Below are positions 35,918 through 45,805 of a DNA stretch of 64,000 nucleotides, piece after piece (within the stretch, counting starts at the first letter, position 1; each line of letters begins with the position of its first letter). The stretch spans positions 62,001-126,000 of the forward strand of contig NZ_JAFBDN010000001.1 of assembly GCF_016908275.1 (NCBI RefSeq), given 5' to 3'. The stretch is from Periweissella beninensis (GTDB lineage: Bacteria > Bacillota > Bacilli > Lactobacillales > Lactobacillaceae). The notes beneath the pieces were generated by a model that worked only from the letters and a program-made list of their open reading frames with translations, had not been told where the DNA came from and did no database searches. The position numbers and the translations under genes were made by a program.

Positions 35918-37354
35918 CTAAATACTTAATTGACCAGTTGCTAAGAATATGACAGCAAGAACTGCTAAGCCGACAATGATTCCCATCATAAGCCATTCAT
36001 TCTTAGGAACTGTTTTACCATTTTCCTTACGAGCTCGAATGTATAAAACAAAACCTAATACATAAGCAATCGTACATAACCATAAATACTGCAAACCAGA
36101 TAAGGTAATTGCTGTTACTTCAAAGATGACTGTAAATAGTCCAGGCAAAATAACGCGCAGTGCCCTTTGTTGAAGCCCTAATTTTAATTGATATGCCCCG
36201 ACTAATGTGTAGCAAACAACAATTGCTGCTGTACATAACGAATATGCAAAGTTATAAGCTTGATCCGTAAAAATCAAAGTTATTAAAAATACTTGCACCA
36301 ACACCTGTGTCAAAAATAATGAATTGGCTGGTGAGTTAAATTTATTCAGCTTACCAAACCAAGTTGGTAACAACTGTTGCTCTGCCATTAATGATGTTGC
36401 TTCAACCGGTAGCATAGTCCATGATAGCCAAGCACCTAAAATTGAAATTATCAAACCGATACTGATAAAGGCTCCACCAAATGACCCGGTCATATCTTTA
36501 AAAATATAAAGCACTGTGGGATGATTAACCTGTAGTAATTCAGCTTGCGTCATATATCCATAAGGCAAGAGTGAAACAACCACATATATGGATAACAGAG
36601 CCAGTAAACCAATAATTGTCGCGCGCCCGGCATCCGTCTTCTTTTTAGCCCGACCGGCCATCATACTGGCCCCTTCAATTCCTACAAAGACCCACATCAT
36701 TGCCATAATACAACCTTTAATTTGGTTAAAGATACCACTTGTAGTTGCTTTACCAAATAAGGGTTGCTTTTGCATGTTTACGCTAAAATTTTGCCAAAAA
36801 TGTTCAGTAAATAGCCCGGCTTTAAATGAAAGTAATGCAATCACCACAAAGGCAAATAAGGGAATCAACTTACAAATCGTCACGATTGTATTAATTGCGG
36901 CCGCAGACTCAATTCCACGTGTTACTAATAAAGTCAGGGACCAAGAAATAAGAGATGCAATTACAATCGCACTGATACTATTACCTGACTTTAAACTTGG
37001 AATAAAGTAACCCATTGCTGACATTAACATCGTTGCAAACGCCACATTTCCGAGCCACGCTGATAACCAGTACCCCCAGCCTGAAATGAAGCCCGCAAAA
37101 TCACCAAAGCCATCCCGAGCGTAATCTGAAATACCTGTTAATTTAGGCTTATTAATCACTAAATTATTTAAACTAAGTGATAACATCAAAATACCAAAGC
37201 CAGTAATTAGCCAAGCAATTAACACAGGGCCTGGTGTCGCTGCTTGTGCCAGTGTATAGGGTAAATCGAAAATCCCAGCACCAATGGCACTACTGATGAC
37301 TAACGCTACTAACGCGGGTAACGCAATACCTTTACTATTTATCTTTTCTTCCAT
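35918..37354 (-). CDS. arcD: Arginine/ornithine antiporter
   Basis: The 478-residue APC-family transporter has twelve or more helices and the arginine-antiporter start LVISSAIGAGIFDLPYTLAQAATPGPVLIAWLITG, then GWGYWLSAWLGNVAFATM and VFVGIEGASMMAGRAKKK. It exchanges external arginine for internal ornithine without net energy cost. Placement between arcB and arcC with gaps of 13 and 14 bases fixes the assignment. Confidence 0.95.
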   Translation of the reverse strand: MEEKINSKGIALPALVALVISSAIGAGIFDLPYTLAQAATPGPVLIAWLITGFGILMLSLSLNNLVINKPKLTGISDYARDGFGDFAGFISGWGYWLSAWLGNVAFATMLMSAMGYFIPSLKSGNSISAIVIASLISWSLTLLVTRGIESAAAINTIVTICKLIPLFAFVVIALLSFKAGLFTEHFWQNFSVNMQKQPLFGKATTSGIFNQIKGCIMAMMWVFVGIEGASMMAGRAKKKTDAGRATIIGLLALLSIYVVVSLLPYGYMTQAELLQVNHPTVLYIFKDMTGSFGGAFISIGLIISILGAWLSWTMLPVEATSLMAEQQLLPTWFGKLNKFNSPANSLFLTQVLVQVFLITLIFTDQAYNFAYSLCTAAIVVCYTLVGAYQLKLGLQQRALRVILPGLFTVIFEVTAITLSGLQYLWLCTIAYVLGFVLYIRARKENGKTVPKNEWLMMGIIVGLAVLAVIFLATGQLSI

Positions 37355-37367
37355 GATTTTTACCTAT

Positions 37368-38414
37368 TTATTCTTCTAAATCAGGTACCGCTGGAATAAA
37401 TAAATTACCTAATGTAGCTGCCATAATTGCCTTAATTGAATGCTTACGGTTTTCAGCTTCATCCCAATGACGCGCATACTTACTACGGAAGACTTCATCA
37501 GTTACTTCCATTTCAGTAATACCATATTGTTCCTTAACATCTTCACCGTATTTAGTATTTGTATCGTGAAAGGCTGGTAAGCAGTGCATGAAGATTAATT
37601 GATCATCTGGAGTACCTGTTGCGCGCATCATATCCATGTTAACTTGATATGGTGTAAGTAGCTTAACTCGTTCTTCCCAATTTGTTTCACCCATTGAAAC
37701 CCATACATCAGTGTAAATAATATTTGAGCCTTTCACACCAGCCTTAATATCATCTGTAACCATTGGTTTGGCTCCAGTTTGACTAGCAAATTTTTTGGCA
37801 ATTGCGATAACATCAGCCGCAGGGTGTAATGCTTTTGGTGCAACAATATGGATATTTACCCCAAGCATTGAGCCAGTCACTAAGAGTGAATTAGCCATGT
37901 TATTACGGCCATCACCAACATATGTTAAGGTAAGGCCTTTTAAGTGACCAAAGTTTTCTTTGACGGTCATAAAGTCTGCAATCATTTGGGTAGGGTGCCA
38001 TTCATCTGTTAAACCATTCCAAACCGGTACACCTGAGTACTTAGCTAAACCTTCAACATCTGCTTGTTTAAATCCACGAAATTCAATTCCATCAAACATC
38101 CGGCCTAAAACAATCGCGGTGTCTTCAACTGATTCTTTTTTACCTAATTGAATATCATTGGCCCCTAAATATTCAGGGTGTGCGCCTAATTCAATGGCCG
38201 CAGTAGTAAATGCTGCCCGTGTCCGGGTTGAAGCTTTTTCAAATAATAAAGCAATATTTTTACCTTCAAGATAACGGTGTGGAATATTGTTATGACGTAA
38301 GGCTTTAAGATGTAAGCCAAAATCAACTAAATATTGAATTTCTGCCGGCGTAAAATCCTTTTCTGCTAATAATGAACGACCTTGAAAAACTGAGTTAGTT
38401 GCTACTTTAGTCAT
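37368..38414 (-). CDS. arcB: Catabolic ornithine carbamoyltransferase
   Basis: The 348-residue enzyme splits citrulline with phosphate to ornithine and carbamoyl phosphate. The carbamoyl-phosphate loop STRTR is at residues 62-66 ([12 protein letters not shown]). The motifs [33 protein letters not shown] and [10 protein letters not shown] follow. AAGGGAGA precedes the ATG, and arcA ends 34 bases upstream. Its position in an arc operon indicates the catabolic rather than biosynthetic role. Confidence 0.97.
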   Translation of the reverse strand: MTKVATNSVFQGRSLLAEKDFTPAEIQYLVDFGLHLKALRHNNIPHRYLEGKNIALLFEKASTRTRAAFTTAAIELGAHPEYLGANDIQLGKKESVEDTAIVLGRMFDGIEFRGFKQADVEGLAKYSGVPVWNGLTDEWHPTQMIADFMTVKENFGHLKGLTLTYVGDGRNNMANSLLVTGSMLGVNIHIVAPKALHPAADVIAIAKKFASQTGAKPMVTDDIKAGVKGSNIIYTDVWVSMGETNWEERVKLLTPYQVNMDMMRATGTPDDQLIFMHCLPAFHDTNTKYGEDVKEQYGITEMEVTDEVFRSKYARHWDEAENRKHSIKAIMAATLGNLFIPAVPDLEE

Positions 38415-38448
38415 GATAAAATCTCCCTTAATTTGTTAAATAATTTGC

Positions 38449-39687
38449 TTAAATATCTTCACGCCATAATGGTTGTGACATACAACGTGGGCCACCACGA
38501 CCGCGTGATAATTCACTTGAAATAACCTCATGGACCCGAATGCCATGCCGTCTTAACAATTCATTACTTACATAATTACGGTTGTAGGTAACCACTTCAC
38601 CTGGGGCAATTGTCAACGTGTTTGACCCATCATTCCATTGTTCACGTGGTGCAACAATTTCATCCCCTGAGCCAGTCATAATCATATCGAGTTCAGAGAG
38701 GTGTAACACTTCTTTCAAAGTTGCTGCTAAGTCAGTTCTATGTGCTAATTTAACTGTGCCGTTTGCCCCTGGTGTCATGATGAAAATATTCATATGCCCT
38801 TCATCGTTCATAATACCTGGGAAAACAGTAAATTGATCGTAGTTAACCATTGTAAAGACCGTGTCTAGATGCATCATTGCATGATTATGTGGGATTTCAA
38901 CGGCCACTACTGTGTCAAAGTTTGATTCTGAGTTTTTAAATAATTCTTTAGCTAATCCTTCAATCGATTTTGAAGATGTTCTTTCTGAAACACCAATTGC
39001 AAGGACGTGATCATTTAAAATTAATTCATCGCCACCTTCAATTCGCGTATCATGATTGCGATCACGCCAGACGTTTACCTTGCCTGCAAATCGAGGATGA
39101 TATTGCATAACGTATTCGGTAAATAATGATTCCGGCCGACGAGCCTTAAATGTCATATGATTAATTGTAAGTCCATGGCCCATTGATGCTTGTGGATCAC
39201 GCGTAAAGTAAGCATTAGGCAATGGATCAAGTAAGAATGGATTAGCAGCATCACGCCCTGCTAAATCATGTAATGAATCATTACTAAAATCAAATTCATT
39301 ACGCCGTATCCCAGCATATAGTTTGGTAACCATATCGCGAGTTGAAAAGTCTTGTAGATATTCATATAAAGCATCGTGGGTTGTCCCAAGGCCATAACCT
39401 GCTTCATCTAAATATGTTTCCACAAATTTATGCCGAATAGCGTTATCCTTGTCTAAGACATCCACCGCTAAGTCGTCAATATAAAGTGTTTCGGCGCCAT
39501 TATCTCTTAAAGTTTGTGCAAAGAAGTCATGCTCTTTTTGCGCAATTTCTAAGAATGGAATATCATCAAATAGTAGACGTTCCATGGTATCTGGGGTAAT
39601 ATTTTCAACTTCTTCACCAGGTCTTTTCAAAAGAACAGTTTTTAACTTACCAATTTCTGAATTGACCTTAATTGCTGGATCTTTCAT
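38449..39687 (-). CDS. arcA: Arginine deiminase
   Basis: The 412-residue enzyme hydrolyses arginine to citrulline and ammonia. The catalytic Cys402 is in [12 protein letters not shown]. Other active-site stretches are [12 protein letters not shown], the guanidine-binding Asp in [24 protein letters not shown] and [17 protein letters not shown]. The ATG at 39687 lies 8 bases behind GGAGGAG; the TTG at 39702 is inside that region. It is the first gene of arcABDC and is preceded by a cre site and an ARG box. The pathway gives ATP and raises pH. Confidence 0.97.
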   Translation of the reverse strand: MKDPAIKVNSEIGKLKTVLLKRPGEEVENITPDTMERLLFDDIPFLEIAQKEHDFFAQTLRDNGAETLYIDDLAVDVLDKDNAIRHKFVETYLDEAGYGLGTTHDALYEYLQDFSTRDMVTKLYAGIRRNEFDFSNDSLHDLAGRDAANPFLLDPLPNAYFTRDPQASMGHGLTINHMTFKARRPESLFTEYVMQYHPRFAGKVNVWRDRNHDTRIEGGDELILNDHVLAIGVSERTSSKSIEGLAKELFKNSESNFDTVVAVEIPHNHAMMHLDTVFTMVNYDQFTVFPGIMNDEGHMNIFIMTPGANGTVKLAHRTDLAATLKEVLHLSELDMIMTGSGDEIVAPREQWNDGSNTLTIAPGEVVTYNRNYVSNELLRRHGIRVHEVISSELSRGRGGPRCMSQPLWREDI

Positions 39688-39720
39688 TAGAATCTCCTCC
39701 AAACCATTTTATAAAATCAT

Positions 39721-39734
39721 TGCAAGCGCTTTCA
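39721..39734. promoter_or_regulatory. cre site (CcpA) at arcA
   Basis: TGCAAGCGCTTTCA fits the cre consensus TGNNANCGNTNNCA. It lies 34 bases before the arcA start, downstream of the probable promoter, a position that fits carbon catabolite repression. Confidence 0.75.
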
Positions 39735-39760
39735 ATTGATTACAAATATTACTTTATACC

Positions 39761-39778
39761 TTTATATAATTATTCACA
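39761..39778. promoter_or_regulatory. ARG box (ArgR/ArcR-type operator) upstream of arcA
   Basis: TTTATATAATTATTCACA agrees with the ARG-box consensus TNTGNATWWWWATNCANA except for the G. It overlaps the probable promoter. Confidence 0.6.
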
Positions 39779-39799
39779 ATATACGTTTATGCAAACATT

Positions 39800-39817
39800 T
39801 TTATCCAATTGGATAAA
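39800..39817. promoter_or_regulatory. Perfect 18-bp palindrome between arcA and the PucR-type gene
   Basis: TTTATCCAATTGGATAAA is fully self-complementary and lies in the divergent control region. It is a candidate operator for the adjacent regulator. Confidence 0.5.
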
Positions 39818-39933
39818 TACATGTTCAACAAATCACATTATTTGACATTTTACGAGCATCTATTTTATAATTAACACGACATTTATGTCATTTTTTATGG
39901 CATTCTTTTTTGCTCATTGGAGGTTTTCATCTC

Positions 39934-40671
39934 ATGCCAAATACAACTACTGCTTTTTTACAAAAATGGCTAAACATTTCTGATTATGATTTAGCTTTAA
40001 ATAGCGACTTTGAACATGAAGCATTACACCATAATGTTGATTTAACACGTAAATATTATGCACTAGTCGTCAAGTCATCAATTGAAAATACTTCCTATAA
40101 CTATAATTTGTCTTTTATGCTAGATAGCTATCGTTGTATTTTTATTTTTAACGAGTACTATGACTTAGACAGCTTTTTAGCACAGTTAGCTCCTAATCAG
40201 TTAGTTGGCATTGGGACCCCCCATTTTGATTTGTCACGCACGATTAAAGAAGCACTAGAAGCCTTGTGTTTTAGTATCGCTGATGCTGAAAATCCCATCG
40301 TTCATTTTGATAGTATTAAACGTTTCAATCCGTTAATTAATAGTAATCTCGCTTATCCTGAACTACGCCAATTTTTTGACCGCTTTGAAACGCTGTATGG
40401 TGATACAATCCTGCTTGATACCTTTTGGGCTAGCGTTTTAAACAATCATAACTTTACCAAAACAGCCCATAGTCTCCATGTTCATCGTCGTACCGTTGAA
40501 TATCGGCTTAATCGCTTACATGAATTAACTGGCTATAATCCACGAAACATTGTTGATTGTATCGCCCTGATTAGTGCCTATGTCCGGTGGCGTACCAAAA
40601 ACTTAAGTCTGCTCCTAAACGAATTACAAAGCATTTCTGATAGTATGTTACCGCGCGATCGTATCTACTAA
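39934..40671 (+). CDS. PucR/CdaR-type transcriptional regulator
   Basis: The 245-residue protein ends in the PucR C-terminal helix-turn-helix: LDTFWASVLNNHNFTKTAHSLHVHRRTVEYRLNRLHELTGYNPRNIVDCIAL. The N-terminal part is not recognised and may sense a ligand. The ATG at 39934 lies 10 bases behind GGAGG; the TTG at 39910 lies before that site. PucR-type proteins usually activate a catabolic pathway for an amino acid, purine or sugar acid. Divergent placement beside arcA makes the arginine deiminase operon its likely target; the usual LAB regulators ArcR (Crp/Fnr type) and ArgR are not in the window. Confidence 0.8.
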   Translation: MPNTTTAFLQKWLNISDYDLALNSDFEHEALHHNVDLTRKYYALVVKSSIENTSYNYNLSFMLDSYRCIFIFNEYYDLDSFLAQLAPNQLVGIGTPHFDLSRTIKEALEALCFSIADAENPIVHFDSIKRFNPLINSNLAYPELRQFFDRFETLYGDTILLDTFWASVLNNHNFTKTAHSLHVHRRTVEYRLNRLHELTGYNPRNIVDCIALISAYVRWRTKNLSLLLNELQSISDSMLPRDRIY

Positions 40672-40713
40672 ATGTAAAAAATAATAAATAATGAACAAAA
40701 CCAAAATTTATTA

Positions 40714-40750
40714 AAAAAACGACTAAATGATCAATATTTAGTCGTTTTTA
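40714..40750 (+). terminator. Rho-independent terminator
   Basis: AAAACGACTAAAT pairs with ATTTAGTCGTTTT and a T tail follows. It ends the PucR-type gene. Confidence 0.87.
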
Positions 40751-40803
40751 TTATGCATTTATTTTCCTTATTTTTTACTAGTTTTATTTTTATCATTTTA
40801 GAT

Positions 40804-40851
40804 GTAATATATATAGTGTTTTAAACTTAATCAGACCACTATATATAGTAT
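40804..40851. promoter_or_regulatory. Tandem NrdR boxes upstream of nrdD
   Basis: Two 16-bp sites, GTAATATATATAGTGT (40804-40819) and CCACTATATATAGTAT (40836-40851), match the NrdR consensus ACACWATATATWGTGT at 13 and 14 positions. They are 32 bp apart, about three helical turns, as NrdR requires. Confidence 0.85.
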
Positions 40852-40872
40852 TTAATAAACAGGAGGTATCTT

Positions 40873-43068
40873 ATGCAAAATCAAAATTTAACGCATTTAT
40901 TGGTTAATAAACGCAGTGGCGAAACTGTCCCTTTCCATCTTTATAAAATAAAATTCAGCTTAAAAAATTTAAATTTGAGTGATACTGAACAAACAAATAT
41001 CATAACTAAACTACTAAGCTGTTTGACAAAAAGCACTATGACTACTACCGAAAACATCGCTAAACTACTCATAAACTTAATTGCCAATATTGATATTAAT
41101 GCCGCTAATGCTTATACAGACTACTATCAAAAACAGCAACAGGCATTTGCTAAAGCTACTAATATTCAAGATCGAATTGAACAATTATTTGCCCAAGATA
41201 GCCATGTTGTTCACGAAAATGCTAATAAAGATAGTCGTGTTTTCAATACACAACGCGATTTAGAAGCTGGGGTAACTAGTCGGGCCCTTGGTTTAAAAAT
41301 GCTTCCACCATTGGTTGCCAAAGCACATTTGCGCGGAGATCTACATTGGCATGATTTGGATTACTCACCAGTAACGCCCGCGACTAATTGCTGTTTAATT
41401 GATTTTGATAATCTCCTTAAAAATGGTTATAAAATTGGGAATGCGTGGGTTGACTCACCACGGTCCATTCAAACTGCAACCGCACAAATGGCGCAAATCA
41501 TCGCCAACGTGGCTTCACTACAATATGGTGGGTGTTCGGCTAATCGGATCGATCAACTATTGGCACCCTACGCACACTTAAATTATGAAAAACATCTAGC
41601 TGATGCCAAACAATGGGTTAACCCTGATCAACAACTTGCATATGCTAAAACCAAAACCAAAAAGGATATTTATGATGCCATGCAGGCGCTGGAGTATGAA
41701 ATTAATACACTATATTCTTCACAAGGACAAACACCCTTTACAACGATTAACTTTGGCCTAGGAACTAATTGGCTTGAACGTGAAATTCAAAAAGCAATTT
41801 TACAAATTAGAATTGACGGACTCGGTAAAGAACACCGAACAGCCATTTTCCCAAAGTTAATTTTCACGTTAAAAAAAGGCATAAATTTTAATACGACTGA
41901 TCCAAACTATGATCTTAAGCAGTTAGCCTTAGAATGTGCTACTAAAAGAATGTATCCTGATTTACTAATGTATGACAAAATCATTGAGTTAACTGGGAGC
42001 TTTAAAACGCCAATGGGTTGTCGCTCTTTCTTACAAGGCTGGCATGATGAAAATGGCAAAGAGGTTAATTCCGGTCGGATGAATTTGGGGGTTGTTTCTG
42101 TAAACCTACCCAGAATTGCTTTATTAGCAGATGGTGATTTTAATTTATTTTGGGAAATTTTTAATGAAAAAATGGCGCTTTGTCATCAAGCACTTGCCTA
42201 TCGTATTAAACGGACTAAAGAAGCTGTCCCAGAAAATGCGCCCTTGCTGTACATGTACGGTGCTTTTGGCAAACGACTAACAGCCACCGATAAAGTCGAT
42301 GAAGTTTTTAAAAATGAAAGAGCAACTATCTCTTTAGGTTATATCGGTTTATATGAGGTTGGGACCGCCTTTTTTGGGGCAAACTGGGAGCAACAGCAAT
42401 CGGCACGTGACTTTGTCTTAAAAATTGTTCAAACCATGCATAATTATTGTCAAACCTGGTCCAAAGATAGTGGCTATCATTATAGTCTGTACTCAACCCC
42501 TGCTGAGTCATTGACTGATACTTTCTGTGCGTTGGACTTGGCTAAGTTTGGCCGCATTGCAGATATTACAGATAAAGAATACTATACTAATAGTTTTCAC
42601 TACGATGTCCGAAAACGACCAACCCCCTTTGCAAAAATTAGTTTTGAAGAAAGTTTTCCAAAATATGCGTCGGGTGGGTTCATTCATTATTGTGAATATC
42701 CCAATTTACGCCAAAACCCCAAAGCATTAGAAGCAGTTTGGGATTGGGCCTATGACCATGTTGGTTATCTCGGTACTAATACTGCTATTGACAAATGTTT
42801 TAAATGTGGTTTTTCCGGTGAGTTTACCGCTACTGCTCGTGGTTTTGTCTGTCCCCAATGTGGCAATCACGACCCAGCTTTTTGTGATGTTGTCAAACGA
42901 ACATGCGGTTACCTCGGTAATCCGCAACAACGCCCAATGGTCCATGGGCGTCACGTTGAAATTGCTTCTCGGCAAAAGAATTTATCTCAGGAGATGATTA
43001 ATCATGTCGCAATCTATGCGAAAACCAAACAATCCGATACCCAGCGAGTGGCAAACCAAAAAGTATAG
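40873..43068 (+). CDS. nrdD: Anaerobic ribonucleoside-triphosphate reductase
   Basis: The 731-residue class III reductase makes deoxynucleotides without oxygen. It has an N-terminal ATP cone (about residues 8-95), the ten-stranded barrel with the substrate motif HWHDLDYSPVTPATNCCLID, a C-terminal zinc site (CFKCGFSGEF and CPQCGN) and the glycyl-radical sequence RTCGYLGNP with Gly679. About 50 residues extend beyond the radical loop and overlap the start of nrdG by 65 bases. GGAGGT precedes the ATG. Two NrdR boxes lie directly upstream. Confidence 0.97.
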   Translation: MQNQNLTHLLVNKRSGETVPFHLYKIKFSLKNLNLSDTEQTNIITKLLSCLTKSTMTTTENIAKLLINLIANIDINAANAYTDYYQKQQQAFAKATNIQDRIEQLFAQDSHVVHENANKDSRVFNTQRDLEAGVTSRALGLKMLPPLVAKAHLRGDLHWHDLDYSPVTPATNCCLIDFDNLLKNGYKIGNAWVDSPRSIQTATAQMAQIIANVASLQYGGCSANRIDQLLAPYAHLNYEKHLADAKQWVNPDQQLAYAKTKTKKDIYDAMQALEYEINTLYSSQGQTPFTTINFGLGTNWLEREIQKAILQIRIDGLGKEHRTAIFPKLIFTLKKGINFNTTDPNYDLKQLALECATKRMYPDLLMYDKIIELTGSFKTPMGCRSFLQGWHDENGKEVNSGRMNLGVVSVNLPRIALLADGDFNLFWEIFNEKMALCHQALAYRIKRTKEAVPENAPLLYMYGAFGKRLTATDKVDEVFKNERATISLGYIGLYEVGTAFFGANWEQQQSARDFVLKIVQTMHNYCQTWSKDSGYHYSLYSTPAESLTDTFCALDLAKFGRIADITDKEYYTNSFHYDVRKRPTPFAKISFEESFPKYASGGFIHYCEYPNLRQNPKALEAVWDWAYDHVGYLGTNTAIDKCFKCGFSGEFTATARGFVCPQCGNHDPAFCDVVKRTCGYLGNPQQRPMVHGRHVEIASRQKNLSQEMINHVAIYAKTKQSDTQRVANQKV

Positions 43069-43585
43069 TCTTGATTATGTAGCAGACTATAAGCCATTCA
43101 ATTTTGTTGATGGCGAGGGTATTCGCTGTAGCCTTTACCTAAGTGGCTGCTTGTTTCTATGTCCTGGCTGTTATAACGTTGCTGCCCAAAGTTTTCATTA
43201 TGGGCAACCTTATAGTCAAGCACTTGAAGAGCAAATTATCACTGACCTGCGCCACGACTATGTTCAGGGACTTACTTTATTGGGTGGGGAGCCCTTTTTA
43301 AATACCAATGTCGCCTTACAACTATGTCGCCGAATTCGGGCTGAGTTTGGCCATACTAAAGATATTTGGTCATGGACCGGCTATACATGGCATGAACTAA
43401 TTAATGATTCGTATGATAAGCTGCAATTATTATCACTAATTGATATTCTCGTTGATGGTCGTTTCTTGGAAGAACAAAAAGACTTAACACTCCAATTTCG
43501 TGGTAGTAGCAACCAACGAATTATTGATGTGCCAAAATCCTTAGCAACTGGTCAGGTCATTATTTGGGATAAACTAGTTCGTTAA
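43004..43585 (+). CDS. nrdG: Anaerobic ribonucleotide reductase activating protein
   Basis: The 193-residue radical-SAM enzyme generates the glycyl radical on NrdD. The 4Fe-4S motif is Cys49-x3-Cys53-x2-Cys56 (SGCLFLCPGCYN), preceded by NFVDGEGIRCSLYLSGC. LLGGEPFLN supplies the GGE motif for SAM, and IWSWTGYTWHEL and DILVDGRF complete the family pattern. AGGAGATG lies inside the nrdD coding sequence at the right distance, so the 65-base overlap is real and suggests translational coupling. It is about 40 residues longer than E. coli NrdG at the N-terminus. Confidence 0.96.
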   Translation: MSQSMRKPNNPIPSEWQTKKYSLDYVADYKPFNFVDGEGIRCSLYLSGCLFLCPGCYNVAAQSFHYGQPYSQALEEQIITDLRHDYVQGLTLLGGEPFLNTNVALQLCRRIRAEFGHTKDIWSWTGYTWHELINDSYDKLQLLSLIDILVDGRFLEEQKDLTLQFRGSSNQRIIDVPKSLATGQVIIWDKLVR

Positions 43586-43634
43586 ATCTTATAATGCTAA
43601 AAATAGCACTACTAAATGTAGCTTAACCCGATCA

Positions 43635-43690
43635 AAATATTAGTAAACAGGACTGGATTTTTAAAAATCCAGTCCTGTTTACTAATATTT
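43635..43690. repeat. 56-bp perfect palindrome, probable bidirectional terminator
   Basis: Bases 43635-43662 are followed without spacer by their exact reverse complement at 43663-43690; the centre is ATTTTTAAAAAT. It lies between convergent nrdG and the LRR gene. The GC-containing part (AACAGGACTGGA) would form a strong hairpin. Flanking T runs are short, so termination is likely but is not the only possible role. Confidence 0.8.
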
Positions 43691-43767
43691 AGTTTTTAAA
43701 GTTTGCTTTAATAGTTAAACAATATTGTTAGCTAGTTAAGTTAACCGTTAGTTTATGGCTTCTTTGA

Positions 43768-45489
43768 CTACTTTAATTTCTTATTTGTACCCAAACTTTG
43801 ATTTTGTATTAGTAATCTAATATCATAATTCGCTTTATATTTAAATGGGTTCGTAAACTCAACATGAATATTAGCTGGTAAGGGCTTATTAAAATTCTTT
43901 TTTTGTAAAAATAGTTGATATGTTGTTTCATAATTAGCACCCACCTTGTGACCTGCACTAATTAATTTGGGCGCCGCTTTACTATTTGCCACTTTTACCA
44001 AGCTTATTGGTTGCTTACCCATACTTTGAGGTGATACAAGTGTAATCAATACTCGGTACTTATTATTAGTTATCTTTGTGATGGTTACAGTTTTTTTGAC
44101 ATATTTGTCAGCCATTGACGTTGTATTGTTTTTTGCTTGATATACTTTTAAAACCCCTAAAGTTTGTTTACTATTACGTATTTGAATTGGTTGAACAATT
44201 GTTCCTGAAAAGTTAGTAGTTTGGTTGGCCCCATAAGTAATATTACTAGTCCAACTACTATCTACTTCACCATTTTTAGTTAATTTGCCCCACATAATTT
44301 GCTTGTTTTTAACACTATATTTAGCGCCCGTAATTCTGGTATCAAGTGTTGGTACCACTAAAGTACCTTGATTATTTAAAATTTTTAAGGGTTGTACCAA
44401 TGATTGCTTCTTAGCAATACTAATGATTGGTAACACTACATTTTGTTTACTAGCCGATAACTCTGTCAACTTTGGCATGTTTTTTAACACTGCAATATCA
44501 GTAAGCGCATTTTGTTCAATTGCTAATTGACGCAAGTTTTTCAATTTTTTTAACTTATTAATGTTATGTATATTGTTAACATCAAGATATAGTTTCTGCA
44601 ATTTTACTAAATTTGCTAGGTCATTAACACTTGTAATCTTATTAATTCCTAGTGATAAGCTTTCTAGCTTCGTTAACTTTGCTAATGGTTTGATATTACT
44701 AATTTGGTTCAATCCCAATGATAAATCAGTAAGCTTAGTTAATTTTTTAATGGCTGTAATATCACTAATTTTATTATTAGTTAAATCAAGTAGTTTTAAA
44801 TTAGTAAGCGTTTGTAAAAAAGTAATGCGTTTGACATCACTGCCGGCTAACGATAACCACGTTAATTTAGTTAATTTGCCCAGTAATTTAGAATTTTTTA
44901 TTGCATCATTATTTAAATTTAAATAACTTAATGCTGATAGCTGTACTAATTGCTTTAGATCAATTGTAGTTGTTCTTATATTATTTAGGAGTAAATACTG
45001 TAGTTTCGTTAACCCTTTAAGTGGTGCAATATCAGTTATTTCATTACTAGCCAAATTTAAAATTGTTAACTTTTTTAAATTCTTGATTGGCTTTAAATCA
45101 GTTATATCATTGCCATATAGCTGTAAATCAGTTAAATTTTTCAACTTTGCTAACGGAGTTAAATCACTAATATCATTTAACCCAGCCAATAATTTGGTTA
45201 GGTTAGTAGCATACTGTAGCCCTTGTAAACTAGTAATACCTTCTCTTTCAATATTCAATGTTGTCAAATCGGCCATCTTGGCTGGTGTTAACTGATCAAC
45301 AGTTATCTTTAATTGCTGACTAACAGCTGTTTGCAAAGCTTTATCTGGCATCCAACTATCAATGCTAATACTATTGCTTGTTGCCGTATTAACTGTCCCC
45401 GTTGTTTCAGCAGCTTGAACTTGTTGTATCCCACCACCGATTAATCCCAACATTAATGTTCCAAATATTAATTGTTTCCTAAAAAACAT
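43768..45489 (-). CDS. Secreted internalin-like leucine-rich-repeat protein
   Basis: The 573-residue protein has a signal peptide (1-26), a cap region like that of internalins (WMPDKALQTAVSQQL) and about twelve tandem repeats of 22 residues of the form LTxLxLxxNxIxDIxPLxxLxx (residues about 75-350). An Ig-like inter-repeat domain and a further beta-rich domain follow. No LPXTG, GW or transmembrane anchor is present, so it is probably released or held by other contacts. Internalin-type repeats bind host or surface proteins; the ligand here is unknown. AGGAGTT precedes the ATG. Confidence 0.88.
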   Translation of the reverse strand: MFFRKQLIFGTLMLGLIGGGIQQVQAAETTGTVNTATSNSISIDSWMPDKALQTAVSQQLKITVDQLTPAKMADLTTLNIEREGITSLQGLQYATNLTKLLAGLNDISDLTPLAKLKNLTDLQLYGNDITDLKPIKNLKKLTILNLASNEITDIAPLKGLTKLQYLLLNNIRTTTIDLKQLVQLSALSYLNLNNDAIKNSKLLGKLTKLTWLSLAGSDVKRITFLQTLTNLKLLDLTNNKISDITAIKKLTKLTDLSLGLNQISNIKPLAKLTKLESLSLGINKITSVNDLANLVKLQKLYLDVNNIHNINKLKKLKNLRQLAIEQNALTDIAVLKNMPKLTELSASKQNVVLPIISIAKKQSLVQPLKILNNQGTLVVPTLDTRITGAKYSVKNKQIMWGKLTKNGEVDSSWTSNITYGANQTTNFSGTIVQPIQIRNSKQTLGVLKVYQAKNNTTSMADKYVKKTVTITKITNNKYRVLITLVSPQSMGKQPISLVKVANSKAAPKLISAGHKVGANYETTYQLFLQKKNFNKPLPANIHVEFTNPFKYKANYDIRLLIQNQSLGTNKKLK

Positions 45490-45553
45490 GTCTAACTCCT
45501 CTTCCTTTTATCAGCTGATATATCAACTAACGACATAGTTATTGAAAATAAGT

Positions 45554-45592
45554 GAGGAGTTGTAACCATGTGCCGTTACAACTCCTCTTTTT
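45554..45592 (+). terminator. Orphan plus-strand terminator upstream of the LRR gene
   Basis: GAGGAGTTGTAAC (45554-45566) pairs exactly with 45575-45587 and TTTTT follows on the plus strand. No plus-strand gene ends here; on the minus strand it is a hairpin about 65 bases before the LRR start. The rest of the 316-base gap holds overlapping short palindromes near 45509-45520 and the scrK terminator. Confidence 0.6.
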
Positions 45593-45727
45593 ATCGAAAT
45601 CCCATATTCGATATATTAAATATCTTTATTATAACAAATTTACTCACTTAGCGTAAGTATTGCTAGAAAACAATTTGTTTTTTACTAATACTTGTAAAAA
45701 CGAGCTAGGATCATAAAACTACAAAAC

Positions 45728-45763
45728 AAAACCTCCCATAAATTCAACTTGATGGGAGGTTTT
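45728..45763 (-). terminator. Rho-independent terminator of the fructose operon
   Basis: AAAACCTCCCAT (45728-45739) pairs exactly with 45752-45763. The minus-strand tail is TTTTGTTTTG. Confidence 0.88.
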
Positions 45764-45805
45764 AGTCATTTGATTTGTCTACTATTTAAATAATTTTAAT
45801 ATAGC

